Source of the DNA: Fulvia fulva
Lineage: Eukaryota > Ascomycota > Dothideomycetes > Mycosphaerellales > Mycosphaerellaceae
Assembly: GCF_020509005.1 (NCBI RefSeq)
Contig: NC_063021.1
Coordinates: 868,001-932,000 of the forward strand
DNA: 64,000 bases
Direction: 5' to 3'
Shown here: positions 1 through 10,528 of the stretch, in pieces
How positions within the stretch are numbered: position 1 is the stretch's first letter
Layout: every line of letters starts with the position of its first letter
Notes under the pieces: model-generated
Told to the model about the DNA's origin: nothing
The model's input: the letters and a program-made list of their open reading frames with translations, nothing else
Databases searched by the model: none
Program-made: the position numbers and the translations under genes

Positions 1-2386
1 CACTTACGATAGTGCTGCTGGGCAAGATGCTGGTGAGTGTACTGATTGAGAGCTGCGTGGATATGACCGTGATCTCCCTCGAGACTGTCGCCACTGCTGT
101 CGATACAAGTGTCGCCGTCGGGCCACTGACGAGTTGTGTTGGACCGGGAGCCGTGCTGATATCCGTGGTGGTCTGCAGTAGGGTGTAGGTGACCTCATAG
201 CTTACTGTCGACGCCGGGATTGTACTAATGCTTAAGATGGTGGTTGGCGATGCAGAGAATATAGTGACAGTGCCACCCGCCAGCGTTACCGTGGAGGCAG
301 CCAGGGTTCTTTCCACAGTTTGTGTGACAATGGACGCTGATGCAGTGCTGACAATCGTCAGGATCGAGATGCTTGGGCTGCCGTTCGTAGCCCCAGATGC
401 AGCGTCGCCTGGTGTGGCTCCATTCCCGTTGTCTGCAGTTAAGACAGAAGCGATAAACGTAGCCTGCGAGCCCGCTATCGGCGTTGGCGAACCACCGACT
501 GCGGTTTCGATGCCACCATCTGCGGCTGGAGTCGACACCGTCGATGCAGCTTGGGAAGTGGCTACTGACACTGATCCATTTCCTTGCTCTACCGGGTCAA
601 CAATGCGCAGGGCAGAAAGTGCAGGATGTGGCCAATCCTGCTGGCCAGTGACGGTGCTGAAGAAGATGCACTGCCCTTGAGAATAAGAGAAGCCCACACA
701 TTCCGGGGTATTCAAGCACTGCGTAGAACAAGCGGAAATTTCAGCGCGCCTAGCCAGTTCACCTCGCCGTGACAGAGTCGACATGATGACACCTCTGTAG
801 ATCACGCCGCAAGCTACCAGAGCACTGCCTCTGGCAGTATCCACGACCCTACCCCGGAGATCTGGGCAAGGCCCAATAACTGCTTCTGATGCAGCGACTA
901 TCGATGGTGGCGGCTCCAGAGCTGTTCGGGTGACTCCTCCGGTCGTAAATGTGGTTGATATTCCTCCCAAAACTGTGGTAGTAGGCTGTCCATTTTCCAG
1001 TGTGATGGTTCTTGTGGCACCTCCAATGATTGTCGTTGCTTCAATGCCATCGTAAACATAGTATCGGGTGACGAAGGATGAACTGGCAGTACTGGAAGAT
1101 GCTAAGGTCGCCGGGCCGCCGATACTGGTAGTGATACCTGTGTTGACAGGTTCCGGCTCTTGATCTGTTGTCGTCGGGTCGGCTGGGGCGGACGCTTCAT
1201 TTGATTGACCGCTCACGGTCGGAAACGCTTCCGGTAATGATGGTACGGCAAACGCCGAAGAGACAGGGAGATATGATGATGGGCTCGGATCAATGAACGA
1301 TGAGCTCCCCGAGATGGTCTGTGGGCTGGCGGGAGCGATACCAGTACCAGATGGTGGCAGGCCCGTGATGGCAGGTGCCTCGTCCCTTTCATCCGTCGGC
1401 CAGGCTGAAGGGATGTCCGATGAGCGGGATTCTTCATAGCTGATTAAGCTGAAGCTGAAGCTGTTCTGCCACGAGACCGGTATGTCCGACATGATCGGTG
1501 CCCAGGGCACTCCGTTACTCACATACACTGGAACAGGCAGTGGGGATGTGATTGAATCTAGTCCGGCAGTCGAAGTACTGCTCGAGCTTGACTGGAAGCC
1601 CGTGAAAATGTTGGACTGCGACACGCTCGGCTGTGCGCTTGATTGTACTGCGCTCGATTGTACTGCGCTCGATTGACCCTCGATGGAGCTTCGTTTGTTA
1701 TATGTTGACGCGCCAGAGTTTGTTGCTATGCCCGTGGCCATGCTTGAAGATGGAGCGAAGTGAGATGGGTCGACTGATAAACTTGGATTCGTGATAAGCG
1801 TCGCTTGAGGTACTGAAGTGTTCGATTCTGCGGACGCTTCAGAAAGCGTCGAATCTCGGGAAGGCACGACCTGGCTTGGCCCACCGACTTCGCCTGTGAT
1901 GAGCCTCCTGCTTGCAGTGCCACCTCTCCCTGTCGATGGCTGCGCCGAATCGTCCGTCGAGACCATGTTTGACTTTGACGATGACAGAGACCCGAACACA
2001 TAGCTTGGATTTGGTGAGTCTGGAGCGCTCTGACCAATTGTAGACGAGCCTGAGAGCAAAGGCCGGCTCGAAGCTGACCTTGTGCTTTGCAGCGCTGACT
2101 CTTCGAAAGTTGACCAGAGATCGGGGAGTACTGAGTAAAGGAGGGATGTCGTCGAAGAGTTGGGCGAGAACAGATAAGGCACTGTCGTTCCGTTGGTGGC
2201 GATCCAGCCAATTGAGGGTGCGTAAAGTGTCGTTGTCGGACATGTCCTGTGAACGGTCTTGGTCACAACAGGAAGTCGGCGTGGTTGCAGCAAGGCCTCA
2301 TCTTCTGGCCATGTTGAAGTCGACACTGATTGAGCCGAGCAAAGTGCACTGTAGTATAGCAGGCCCAGCTCTCCGAAAAGACGCAT
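1..2386 (-). CDS. Secreted Ser/Thr-rich surface protein with PAN/apple-like module, truncated by window edge
   Basis: The minus strand is open without a stop from an ATG at 2386 to the left edge, 795 codons. The N-terminus (MRLFGELGLLYYSALCSAQS) looks like a signal peptide. The next ~480 residues are rich in Ser, Thr, Pro and Gly, as in heavily O-glycosylated fungal wall or surface proteins, and include a QSSAV repeat encoded at 1632-1673. A cysteine-rich stretch at residues ~507-575 (CPDLRG, then CSTQCLNTPEC, then GQCIFF) resembles the PAN/apple fold used by secreted fungal proteins for binding protein or carbohydrate. Ser/Thr-rich sequence resumes after it. The last bases on the minus strand (7-1) read GTAAGTG, a strong 5' splice site in phase 0, so the exon may end at position 8. 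Function beyond surface adhesion or matrix binding cannot be told. Confidence 0.8.
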   Translation of the reverse strand, partial: MRLFGELGLLYYSALCSAQSVSTSTWPEDEALLQPRRLPVVTKTVHRTCPTTTLYAPSIGWIATNGTTVPYLFSPNSSTTSLLYSVLPDLWSTFEESALQSTRSASSRPLLSGSSTIGQSAPDSPNPSYVFGSLSSSKSNMVSTDDSAQPSTGRGGTASRRLITGEVGGPSQVVPSRDSTLSEASAESNTSVPQATLITNPSLSVDPSHFAPSSSMATGIATNSGASTYNKRSSIEGQSSAVQSSAVQSSAQPSVSQSNIFTGFQSSSSSTSTAGLDSITSPLPVPVYVSNGVPWAPIMSDIPVSWQNSFSFSLISYEESRSSDIPSAWPTDERDEAPAITGLPPSGTGIAPASPQTISGSSSFIDPSPSSYLPVSSAFAVPSLPEAFPTVSGQSNEASAPADPTTTDQEPEPVNTGITTSIGGPATLASSSTASSSFVTRYYVYDGIEATTIIGGATRTITLENGQPTTTVLGGISTTFTTGGVTRTALEPPPSIVAASEAVIGPCPDLRGRVVDTARGSALVACGVIYRGVIMSTLSRRGELARRAEISACSTQCLNTPECVGFSYSQGQCIFFSTVTGQQDWPHPALSALRIVDPVEQGNGSVSVATSQAASTVSTPAADGGIETAVGGSPTPIAGSQATFIASVLTADNGNGATPGDAASGATNGSPSISILTIVSTASASIVTQTVERTLAASTVTLAGGTVTIFSASPTTILSISTIPASTVSYEVTYTLLQTTTDISTAPGPTQLVSGPTATLVSTAVATVSREITVISTQLSISTLTSILPSSTIVS

Positions 2387-3374
2387 GGCGCGCACTTCCC
2401 TCAGCAAACGACCGTTCAGCGGGGCGCTATAGACATGCGAAGGTTCGGGGAGACGTCCAGTAGGTAAATGTCCTGATGGTGAGTACAAGCACGAGTCGAC
2501 ACTGATCTAGACTGTTGGCACCTCACACGGAATCCGAACATGTCGTTTAGGAGATCTGTCTCGCCTATCGCGTTGTCAATCGAGGACTGCGCCAAGGGAA
2601 AGTCCATATCTCCTGCCGATGTTAGATGAGGTCTCTCGTGATGCTCCACATCGCCACCATTCCACTCCCTATACCTGGGTTCGGGATGCCAAGAACACTG
2701 GCGTAGTCATACTGTAAATACTGCCGTATGGTGGCACAACAAGCACGACACATAGCTGAAGACGAGGAATTGTTCAGCCTTTGGGCAAGATCATAACGCG
2801 CACGAAGTATACTTTACCAAGAATTGCCGGGTCACTTCAAGTTATCACCCATGATGTTTGGTCTGCATGTTGTCGCCATGGCTAGAGTTACCAGCCGTTG
2901 GGTACTGTCGCAAGGGCAACATGAAATGCCGAGATGGTCAGGTGCCTCCTGCGTCGCACGCGCAAGAAGAGCCTCAAGTGGGCCATTGTTCTAATCGGGA
3001 TTGTCTCCGTACGTCTCTTCACGAAATCGTGGTTGGTGGTGCAATCTGCGTGTTGTTCATTGCCAGGTTGTCGAAAATATCTGGAGCGGTGGCCGGCAGC
3101 TCTGAGATGTGCAGTATACCACGCAACGCATCAAGCCACCTGGACGCAGCTTATGGCCTATGGCGTTCGAGTGCAGTGGTTTTGCAGTGGTACATGTGAA
3201 GCTAGGCTTTGGTTAAGAGGTAACATGAACGTCGACAGGCGCGGAGTTGCTGCGGAGGTATGATGCTCTATTTGGGCTAGACCTAGCTCCAAAGCGTCTG
3301 AGCACTCGAGATACCAAAACCACTGCTCCTTTCCATGTCAATGCATGCCACTGCAGCATCACACGATCAACGCC
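2387..3374. other. Divergent intergenic region
   Basis: This ~1 kb lies between the start of the surface-protein gene and the start of the mL58 gene, so it should hold both promoters. A short frame on the plus strand from 2934 encodes a basic stretch followed by a hydrophobic segment, then a GTACGT donor, but I find no continuing protein. I treat it as noncoding. Confidence 0.5.
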
Positions 3375-4031
3375 ATGGCTTCCGCTCTCTTCGCCCACCA
3401 ACTACGACCGACCATCATCCAATCCGAAGCCGCTGCCTTTGTCTGCAAAAGCTGCCGTCGTAATGTAGCAACAGCCCGCCGAACACGAAAAGCGCTGCGC
3501 GTGAAGCTCGATCCCTCATTCGCACCCAGCAAGACAGAAGCCCAGGACCACATCATCTTCAATCCGCCATCAAGTGCACCCAATGTCTACCATACACCAG
3601 CCAAGTTCCTACCAAAGTCAGATCCGCGAAGAGCGCTCCACACTACTTCAGCGCCAACGGAAGAAAGTGCACCAGCACCACGACAAGGAATACTAGCATC
3701 AATAGCAGCACAGAGAGCTGCGGCAGCGCCACCAGTAGAATCACTGAAACCTGTGCGGCCCATACAAGAGAAGAAGTACCATCTGACTCAGGCAGAAATC
3801 GATGAGATTAGAAGGTTACGCGCGGAAGACCCCAGGCAATGGACAAGAGTGCGTCTAGCGGAGAAATTTGACTGTTCGCAATTCTTTGTGAGTCTGTGCT
3901 GCTCGGCGCCGGAGATCAAGCAGGAGCAGGATCAGGAGTTGGAGCGGATAAAGGCGAAGTGGGGGCGACGGAAGAGGGACGATAGAGATGCGAGGCAGGA
4001 GAGGAAGAAACGATGGGGGATGGATGCTTGA
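3375..4031 (+). CDS. Mitochondrial large ribosomal subunit protein mL58 (Mrpl20 type)
   Basis: A single exon encodes 218 residues from the ATG at 3375. An in-frame ATG at 3345 would add ten residues, but the downstream start gives the better presequence (MASALFAHQLRP). The C-terminal half carries the family signature: a KKYHLT segment, then an alternating helix with WTRVRLAEKFDCSQFFVSL, then a very basic Lys/Arg-rich tail ending GMDA. Fungal mL58 (yeast Mrpl20) is a structural component of the mitochondrial 54S subunit. The first ~100 residues are basic and Ser/Ala-rich, fitting import into the matrix. Length is as expected for filamentous fungi. Identification rests on recalled family sequence. 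Confidence 0.85.
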   Translation: MASALFAHQLRPTIIQSEAAAFVCKSCRRNVATARRTRKALRVKLDPSFAPSKTEAQDHIIFNPPSSAPNVYHTPAKFLPKSDPRRALHTTSAPTEESAPAPRQGILASIAAQRAAAAPPVESLKPVRPIQEKKYHLTQAEIDEIRRLRAEDPRQWTRVRLAEKFDCSQFFVSLCCSAPEIKQEQDQELERIKAKWGRRKRDDRDARQERKKRWGMDA

Positions 4032-5091
4032 TATTTGTATAAGAGAATGTACAGCGGACTTGGGCTACAAGTATGTATTATCAATGGCAGGGAAGTGAAG
4101 AGAAGTGCTGCAGCCGCCACAAACTATGGCGGGAAGAAGACAGTACAATAGATGGTGGCTATCGTGAAGCAGATGATCTGCTGCACAAGCCGGAGCACGT
4201 GGAATATAGGCTATATCATATGCCAAGCAGCTCTCCTTCAGCCGAGCAGCTCTTCTTCAGAAAGCTGGACCGGAGTATGCTATCTGGACTCGAGCCTGTA
4301 TAGCGCTACTTGCTCAGACATCTTCCTTCGAGAAGGTCTGCTAGGGTGAAGTGGCGTAGGGTTAAGACAATGCCGTGATGCTCTGCCACGAGCCTGAATG
4401 GCCTATCATGTACAGAGTGGATTACCGCCGAGCGCTTCGACACCCTATCGAAGCGCAGGCCGTTGCTTCAACACGCATAGCGTATAGCCAAGTAGCGAGG
4501 TCCGACCAATATACTCGAGGGTATAGCGCGTCGACGTATAGTAAATTCACGGACATGCGATCCTTTAGCAGCTCTCTAAAAGTGAAGCCGACTAACATAG
4601 CAGCAGCAATATATTTTGTCTCCAGGCCTTGATGTCCCATGAGTTTTCGCTGTTGAAACCCCTGTCAGTTTCGCGTTCGTGACGCGGTGCATTCGAACTT
4701 CATGCTTGTCTTCGCCCATCAACACATCAGCTTCCATCCACCTCATAGACCGTCTTGCCTTTCAACAATTCGCCTTGGATGACAGTAACATAATGCGAGC
4801 ATACATGCGTCAGGCGACGTGCTGATGATACAATCGCGATAAGCCTGACAGCCATCTTTTGCTTCTCAACCAGCGACCACTCCTTCCGACCAAGAATCAT
4901 GCACAGACAAGTGAGGCTACGACGACTGACCTCACATGCACCCACAGACTTCGCTACCTCACCAACTACTGCTAAGTACATTGGCCCAATCTTCATCCAA
5001 CGAGCCAGACCACAGACTATCGTTCTCTAATTCCATGCTATCGCTGCATCTTTGATATACTTCATCTCACTAGCGGTAGTCATCAAAGACA
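4032..5091. other. Intergenic region
   Basis: About 1.06 kb between mL58 and the disrupted helicase. All frames are short. The 4400-4630 stretch is somewhat richer in A+T with repeated TATAGC words and may be an old repeat remnant, but no element can be named. Confidence 0.4.
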
Positions 5092-7541
5092 ATGGCTGAC
5101 AAGCCAGCCAAATTCGACGTCTATGCAAGGCCGTACGTACCACAGGAATTGAAGTAGCTCAACAGGATCCCGTTGAATATCATCACGAGTGCGCCGGCGC
5201 CCTCGATCCACTACTACGATTACGTTCTATCATTTGCTGGACGCTGGCTGGACCGAAGTCGTGATGCCGGCACGACTCAGAATCAAGATGAACCGGTCGA
5301 GTTCGAAACAACCTCGCCTGCAGACAAGGAGGCCTACGTCCCATTCTTCTCTCGTGCCTTCACAAGAGAAGTCGAAGCCTTGCAAACAGAGTGCGAGGAG
5401 TACGATATGTACAAAGTGCGCATACCAGATCAAGGGAATGGCATGCATCTTCTCAGCGTTCCCGGCCTGCGAGAGAATAACATACGCGTCGAAGTCGGCG
5501 ACATAGTCCATGTTCGCCAACTGCGGCTGGATCATCGCGGCGAGCTTCTGACGAATACCATCACGGACGCTGCAGGAATGGCAATCGTCACGGCGTATCC
5601 GGTGGACGTACAGCACGATGCCGTAGTTTGCGCCATCAATCGCCAATATGAAGTTCTGACGCTGCGGATTGATCAGCTCTTCCCCGGAGGTTATGTGTTC
5701 AACGTCTGCTTCACGCTTCAACACACCCGACTGGAAGCGTTGCACACAGCACTTTATGAAGCGGACCATGCATTGCGGTACACCGAGAACACGTGGCTCC
5801 GCTCAATGCTGTTCCCGGAGAATTGTGACTGCGCTATGCAAAGGAGACTGAACCCAATGTTCTCCACCTTGGCCGTCTTCGACTGCTCACTGAATTCTGA
5901 TCAGAAGCGAGCGGTCGAGGCTGTTCTAGACCAGAAGTACGGCACCGTGCCATACATATACCGGGGCCGCCGGGAACAGGCAAAACACGTTCGGTGGTAG
6001 AGATTGCATTGCAACTACTCAGGCAGTCTGATTCCGCACACTTGCTTCTTTGCGCGCCGTCTGACCAGGCCTCCGATACGCTTGTTGAACGACTAGCGCG
6101 GCATCTCCAGCCAGCCAACCTTCTGCGGCTTAACTCAAGTACGAGATCAGCCGCCGAAGTGCCTGCGTCGATTCTACCCTGGTGCTACATGGCAGACAAT
6201 CTCTTCACGCTGCCAGAATTCCCTGTCATCATGGAAAAGAGAGTGGTGGTAGTCACCTGCCGTGACGCGGACATGTTGCACAAGGCTCGGCTCTGCAACC
6301 GAGACATCTTTCAACTGGAGTGCAACATTCATGCAAAACTTCATCGAACAGCGCCCCTGGTGGTACCACGACTTCATTGGACCAGTGTGATCATCGACGA
6401 GGCAGCGCAAGCCTTGGAGATGGAAGCTTTGCTACCACTTCTGGTGGTCGCCCCTCCGAATGTGGCCGCACCAGAAGTGATACGCCCTTCCGTGATCATG
6501 GTAGGCGACGAACATCAGCTGGGCCCACGGACGGCATCGAAGGATCCAGCAATTCAGAGATCATTGTTCGAAAGGATTCTCGCAAGACCAGTCTATTGAC
6601 GACATCCTCTGGCAAGGACCCAGCAAAGTAAAGGAGTGATCAAGCCATTGACGCAGGGCATGCTACCAATCTTACGACCTCCATTTACGAATTTGATCCG
6701 CAACTATCGTTCGCATCCAGCAATCTTGGCAATACCGTCGTCTTTGTTCTACAATGATACGCTTGAGCCCCATGCAAAGAATACCGATGCATTGCTTGCC
6801 TGGTCTGGGTTCGAAGGACGTCAAATGCCAGTGCTATTTACTGATGTCCGGGCTCCGGACGAATGTCAGCTGGACGGCGGTGGATGGTACAACGAAGGGG
6901 AAGCAGAAGTGGCCTTGACGACGGCTCAGTCTTTCCTCAGCGAGGGCCTATTAGAGCAGCAGGAGATTTGCATCATAAGCCCTTTCCGTGCGCAAGTCAA
7001 GGTACTCCGCACCAAAGCGAGAAACCCACCGTACAAACTCTGGGATATTAACATTGGCCCTCTCGAGGCGTTCCAAGGACTCGAATCGAGACTAGTCATT
7101 CTCTGCACAACTCGAACTCGCGACCGTTTCGTTGACCAAGACATTGCCAAAGGTCTTGGCGTCATCCACGAGCCACGGAGATTCAACGTTGCCCTCACGC
7201 GTGCGAAAGAACGACTCATTGTCATAGGCAACCCGCATGCGTTGGATCAGGATGATGACTGGGCGCCATTCTTGGCTTTCTGCCAACGGAACTCAGCATG
7301 GCGCAGTGAGCATGAAGATGATTGGCAGGCTCCTCACAGCAGCAAGATCAAGACCTCAAGATTGGAGAAGCGGATAGCGTACAGGAATGGAGTCGAGACT
7401 CGGGCCAATGGAATTGAGCGCCGGCTCGGGAACCTCAAGTTCGGCATGTCTGAGGATGAGACAATCTGGCAGTCTGGCGTAGCGGTTGAAAAGATGCTGG
7501 AGGAAGAAGATGGGGAAAACGAAGTGACGGCCCACGAATGA
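5092..7541 (+). pseudogene. MOV10/SDE3-like superfamily 1 RNA helicase, disrupted
   Basis: The conceptual protein starts at ATG 5092 (MADKPAKFDVYARPYVP) and spans ~815 residues. It has the SF1B Q-motif (LNSDQKRAVEAV), Walker A (GPPGTGK at 5964), DEAAQALE (~6398), QLGP, an NYRSHPAIL motif (~6705) and FNVALTRAKERL (motif VI, ~7180). N-terminal sequence and DEAA box fit the MOV10/SDE3 group of RNA-silencing-linked helicases better than UPF1. Three lesions break it. TAG at 5155 sits where frame and context continue on both sides. Two extra bases (or one missing) at 5962-5963 shift the frame immediately before Walker A. TGA at 6597 falls between PVY and RHPLAR. Both stops fit single C-to-T changes. 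The motifs around the breaks are otherwise well preserved, so the decay looks recent. A sequencing error could explain the frameshift but hardly all three. Confidence 0.8.
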
Positions 7542-7888
7542 GCGGGAGCTTCTGCTAGAAGAGCTGGTCGGCGCGCTCGCTCAGTAAAAGTGGGAACATG
7601 TATAACATGCGTGAGGTGCTCCGAGTAGCGCAGATAATGTAAACGCTGCCATGGCGATGCACGCGCTCGAGCGTTTCTACTGTAATGCGAGTAGTTACTA
7701 CGTCGAAACACTGCAACCGCAACGATCAAAAGACACCCAAATTCAATCGAGCAGCTCGCACCGCCTGTACCGCTTCATTCTCAGAGGAGTATGATAAGGC
7801 AGAGAAGAGTTGAAATCTCACAATCTGTATATACTGTTCACTCTTCTCCGCTGGGGTATCTCAAGAAAAATTCTCAATGATTGACGCA
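7542..7888. other. Convergent 3' intergenic region
   Basis: About 350 bp between the helicase end and the Stb6-like gene end. Nothing beyond expected 3' flanking sequence is seen. Confidence 0.4.
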
Positions 7889-10528
7889 TCACTGCACAAC
7901 ACAACTCCACGCTTCCTTCTCGCCTTCCTTTTCCAGCTCCTGCACCCTTTCCTCTACCCTCGCAACGCCTTTCTCATACTCCATAACTCCAGCCTGTACG
8001 TCTTCGACCCGCCCTTTAAGCCCATTAATCTCATACTCCAGCTTTGCCGCGAGCGTCTCTATTTCCTTGACGCCTTCTTCGAGGCGCTCTCTTTCTTCAC
8101 GCAGAATAGCTTCTGAATGTACCTGAATTTCACGCACGGACTGTAGGTGCGGGTTGTGCATGGAGTTCAGCTTGTCCTGGTCCAGGTCACATTGTTCCAG
8201 GATGTCACGTAGCTGGATGATCTCTTTCGATGTCCAGGTACCAGTCTGGGACTCTAGCGTCTTAAGGATGGACCGCAGCTGTTTGGCTTGTCTGGCTGTT
8301 AGCTCTTCTGCGGCAAGCTGTGCAGCAGGTTCGTCGAAGAATGGATCAGGGCTGTCGTCGGTGAGGTGTGACCACTGTAGAACACTCTCTTCAGCCAGAC
8401 TAAAGCTCAGATGGCGCGGGAATGCGTGATCAGAGTGTGGCTGGAGCTTGATATCCACATATTGATTGTAAGATACCGTTCGCTTCAGCAGATTGCTGAT
8501 GTCGATTCCAGTCTCTGGCCCAGAAGGTAAGCGCTCGCCCAGATCAACGCCATTGTAGATCGAACCCGCGATGGATGCTGTAGCCGTGTCGGTCCTCGAA
8601 GTATCGGTCCCGCCTTGTTGGTCCAGTGTTTCGATACTCATATCTCGTGCGTGGCCATTCGGTAGTGCCAGACTATCTCGCGATACGCCTTGTCCGTCGG
8701 TACCCGATGTTGATCGATATGACTCAGCTGTGTCGGCTCGTTCTCGGCCCAATACCGCGTTCAATCTGCTGGAAGACTCCTTCACAGACGGCACAGGACG
8801 CTCTCTGTTGTTTTGAGCTTGAGGGCTGTTCGGGCTGCTCACTGGGCTGGTGTGCGACCTTGACATCGCCGGGCGTCTGGCATGTTCCACAGGTGACGTC
8901 GGTACCTGTTCCGAGGAAGGCTGTCTTTTGTGCCCAAAGCCAACTGCTCGTCTCACAGACCCTATCCCGCCCTTCGCCTCGTCTTTGAGATTAGTAGCGC
9001 GCTTGAAAAGCGATGGCTTTGCGCTCTCGTCCACATCGCTCCCTTCTTCATCAGTGTGTGTAGGTCGAATGAAGTCCTCGTACTCTCTCTCTTGCTCGCG
9101 ACGATTTCCTGGAGGTGCACCATCGACTGTGCTCTTACGCCCAGCCGCCCATGTGAAGCCACCATGCTCGTCATCTTTGAACAGCAGCTTCTCGTTCAGC
9201 TTTGGTTCATGTTGGACCTCTTCTGGCACTTTCGACTTCTTGATAGGCTTACCCCACCATAACCATTTGGCACGATCTCCGTACACCAACTGTACGAAGC
9301 GATCCATGTCGACAGTCTCGATCTCAGCAATCCCTGCTTTGTCACGACGACCAACTGCATCGACCAGCATCTCTCCGCCTTTGCCACTCAGCTCGGCGAC
9401 AGTGTTCTTGACGGCCTTTGGTACTGCCCAACGTTCCTTGTCGGCCGCTTTCTGTGTCGTTTTGTGTAACCTGTCCAGCGTCCGGCGGTCCAGTCTGCGT
9501 GTCCGTGGCAGTCGTTGCTGCTTCTGAAACGCGCTAATACCGCGCTTCATAGACTCCACGTCGAATGGATCCTTCGTGACAGGCGCATTGACAGAGTGCA
9601 ATCTGTTCCTGGCACCCATCAGCAGACCCAAAAGTCCAGATACTGTTGTTGGCCCGAGTATGCCGTCGTGTGGCTCGATGTTGTAGTGATCATTCCCCGT
9701 CTCCACCCACCAGTCGTTGATGGCACGTTCTGTAACATCGCACAACAGTCCATCGGCATAATCGATCTCGAGCTTGTCAAAGAGTGTCAGGGCACTCTGG
9801 CACAGCTTGACCAGCTCGATTACTGATTTGTAGACATCGTTCTTGTCGCTCGTCCTATACAGCTGATGAAACTTTGCGACAGTGGCAGCAGCTGGCTGTG
9901 CCAGTGCTAAACCGGCACGACCAGAACACCCTAGGCGCTTCAAATCCTCGTTGACGAAGAAGTCGAATCGATGCTTCCTAACATCGCCTCCTGGTACGGC
10001 CACCACGGTCAACGATGAAGGGAAGCCGGAAAGGTTGGTGACCATGAGAATGCCCAGGGGAGTGTCACGCCTTTTTGCATGGTACTGGTTAAGTGCCTTG
10101 AAATAGACGCGCAATCTTGGCGACCAGGTGCTCTCGTCTGTAGGTACGCTCAGTACGCCTACGACAACTCGATGCGACGCATCTCCGGTATACGTCGTGA
10201 TGATGAAGGTGGGGTGCGTGCGAGACGTCGTCCATTGCTCGACTACATAGCATTCGTAGCCATAGAGCTCGCGCCTTCTGTCGAGCACTGTAGTCGAAGC
10301 GTCTTCCTCCAAATATCGGAATGCCACGGGGTCGGTCAAGACGAACTTCTGGTATTCTTGCTTGACCGGGACACTCGTTTCCTCGACTTCCTGGTGTGTT
10401 TCGAGGCCAGCAGTTTGCGGTATAGGCGATGTGGGCGGATCATCTTTGACGGTTGTGGCTTGCGACAAGGCGGTCTGCAAAGGCGGCGGCCGCAGCCTCG
10501 CACGATCGAAAGAAGATCTTGTGGTCAT
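7889..10528 (-). CDS. Stb6-like protein (STB6 N-terminal domain)
   Basis: A single exon of 879 residues. I use the first ATG at 10528; the frame is open a little further upstream but only from a GTG. Residues ~60-270 match the fungal Stb6/Stb2 N-terminal domain (RRRELYGYECYVVEQW, LRVYFKALNQYH, KHRFDFFVNEDL). Yeast Stb6 and Stb2 were found as binders of the Sin3 corepressor, so a chromatin or signalling role is possible but unproven. Residues ~285-360 read like a peptidoglycan-binding-type helical repeat (DGILGPTT ... FQKQQRLP ... LDRRTLDRL). The middle ~400-680 is low complexity and Ser-rich. The last ~100 residues are Glu/Lys/Arg-rich and predicted coiled coil. Function in filamentous fungi is not established. 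Confidence 0.75.
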   Translation of the reverse strand: MTTRSSFDRARLRPPPLQTALSQATTVKDDPPTSPIPQTAGLETHQEVEETSVPVKQEYQKFVLTDPVAFRYLEEDASTTVLDRRRELYGYECYVVEQWTTSRTHPTFIITTYTGDASHRVVVGVLSVPTDESTWSPRLRVYFKALNQYHAKRRDTPLGILMVTNLSGFPSSLTVVAVPGGDVRKHRFDFFVNEDLKRLGCSGRAGLALAQPAAATVAKFHQLYRTSDKNDVYKSVIELVKLCQSALTLFDKLEIDYADGLLCDVTERAINDWWVETGNDHYNIEPHDGILGPTTVSGLLGLLMGARNRLHSVNAPVTKDPFDVESMKRGISAFQKQQRLPRTRRLDRRTLDRLHKTTQKAADKERWAVPKAVKNTVAELSGKGGEMLVDAVGRRDKAGIAEIETVDMDRFVQLVYGDRAKWLWWGKPIKKSKVPEEVQHEPKLNEKLLFKDDEHGGFTWAAGRKSTVDGAPPGNRREQEREYEDFIRPTHTDEEGSDVDESAKPSLFKRATNLKDEAKGGIGSVRRAVGFGHKRQPSSEQVPTSPVEHARRPAMSRSHTSPVSSPNSPQAQNNRERPVPSVKESSSRLNAVLGRERADTAESYRSTSGTDGQGVSRDSLALPNGHARDMSIETLDQQGGTDTSRTDTATASIAGSIYNGVDLGERLPSGPETGIDISNLLKRTVSYNQYVDIKLQPHSDHAFPRHLSFSLAEESVLQWSHLTDDSPDPFFDEPAAQLAAEELTARQAKQLRSILKTLESQTGTWTSKEIIQLRDILEQCDLDQDKLNSMHNPHLQSVREIQVHSEAILREERERLEEGVKEIETLAAKLEYEINGLKGRVEDVQAGVMEYEKGVARVEERVQELEKEGEKEAWSCVVQ

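Noticed and set aside
228..680. Plus-strand 150-codon frame
   Set aside because: It lies opposite the Ser/Thr-rich coding strand and is its shadow.
2934..3250. Short frame with a basic start and hydrophobic segment
   Set aside because: Looks like a type II membrane anchor but nothing follows it before the mL58 gene.
5133..5165. A 33-bp intron (GTACGT ... CAG) at the start of the helicase
   Set aside because: Too short for a fungal intron, and the reading frame is the same on both sides with sensible residues through it, so an in-frame stop is the simpler reading.
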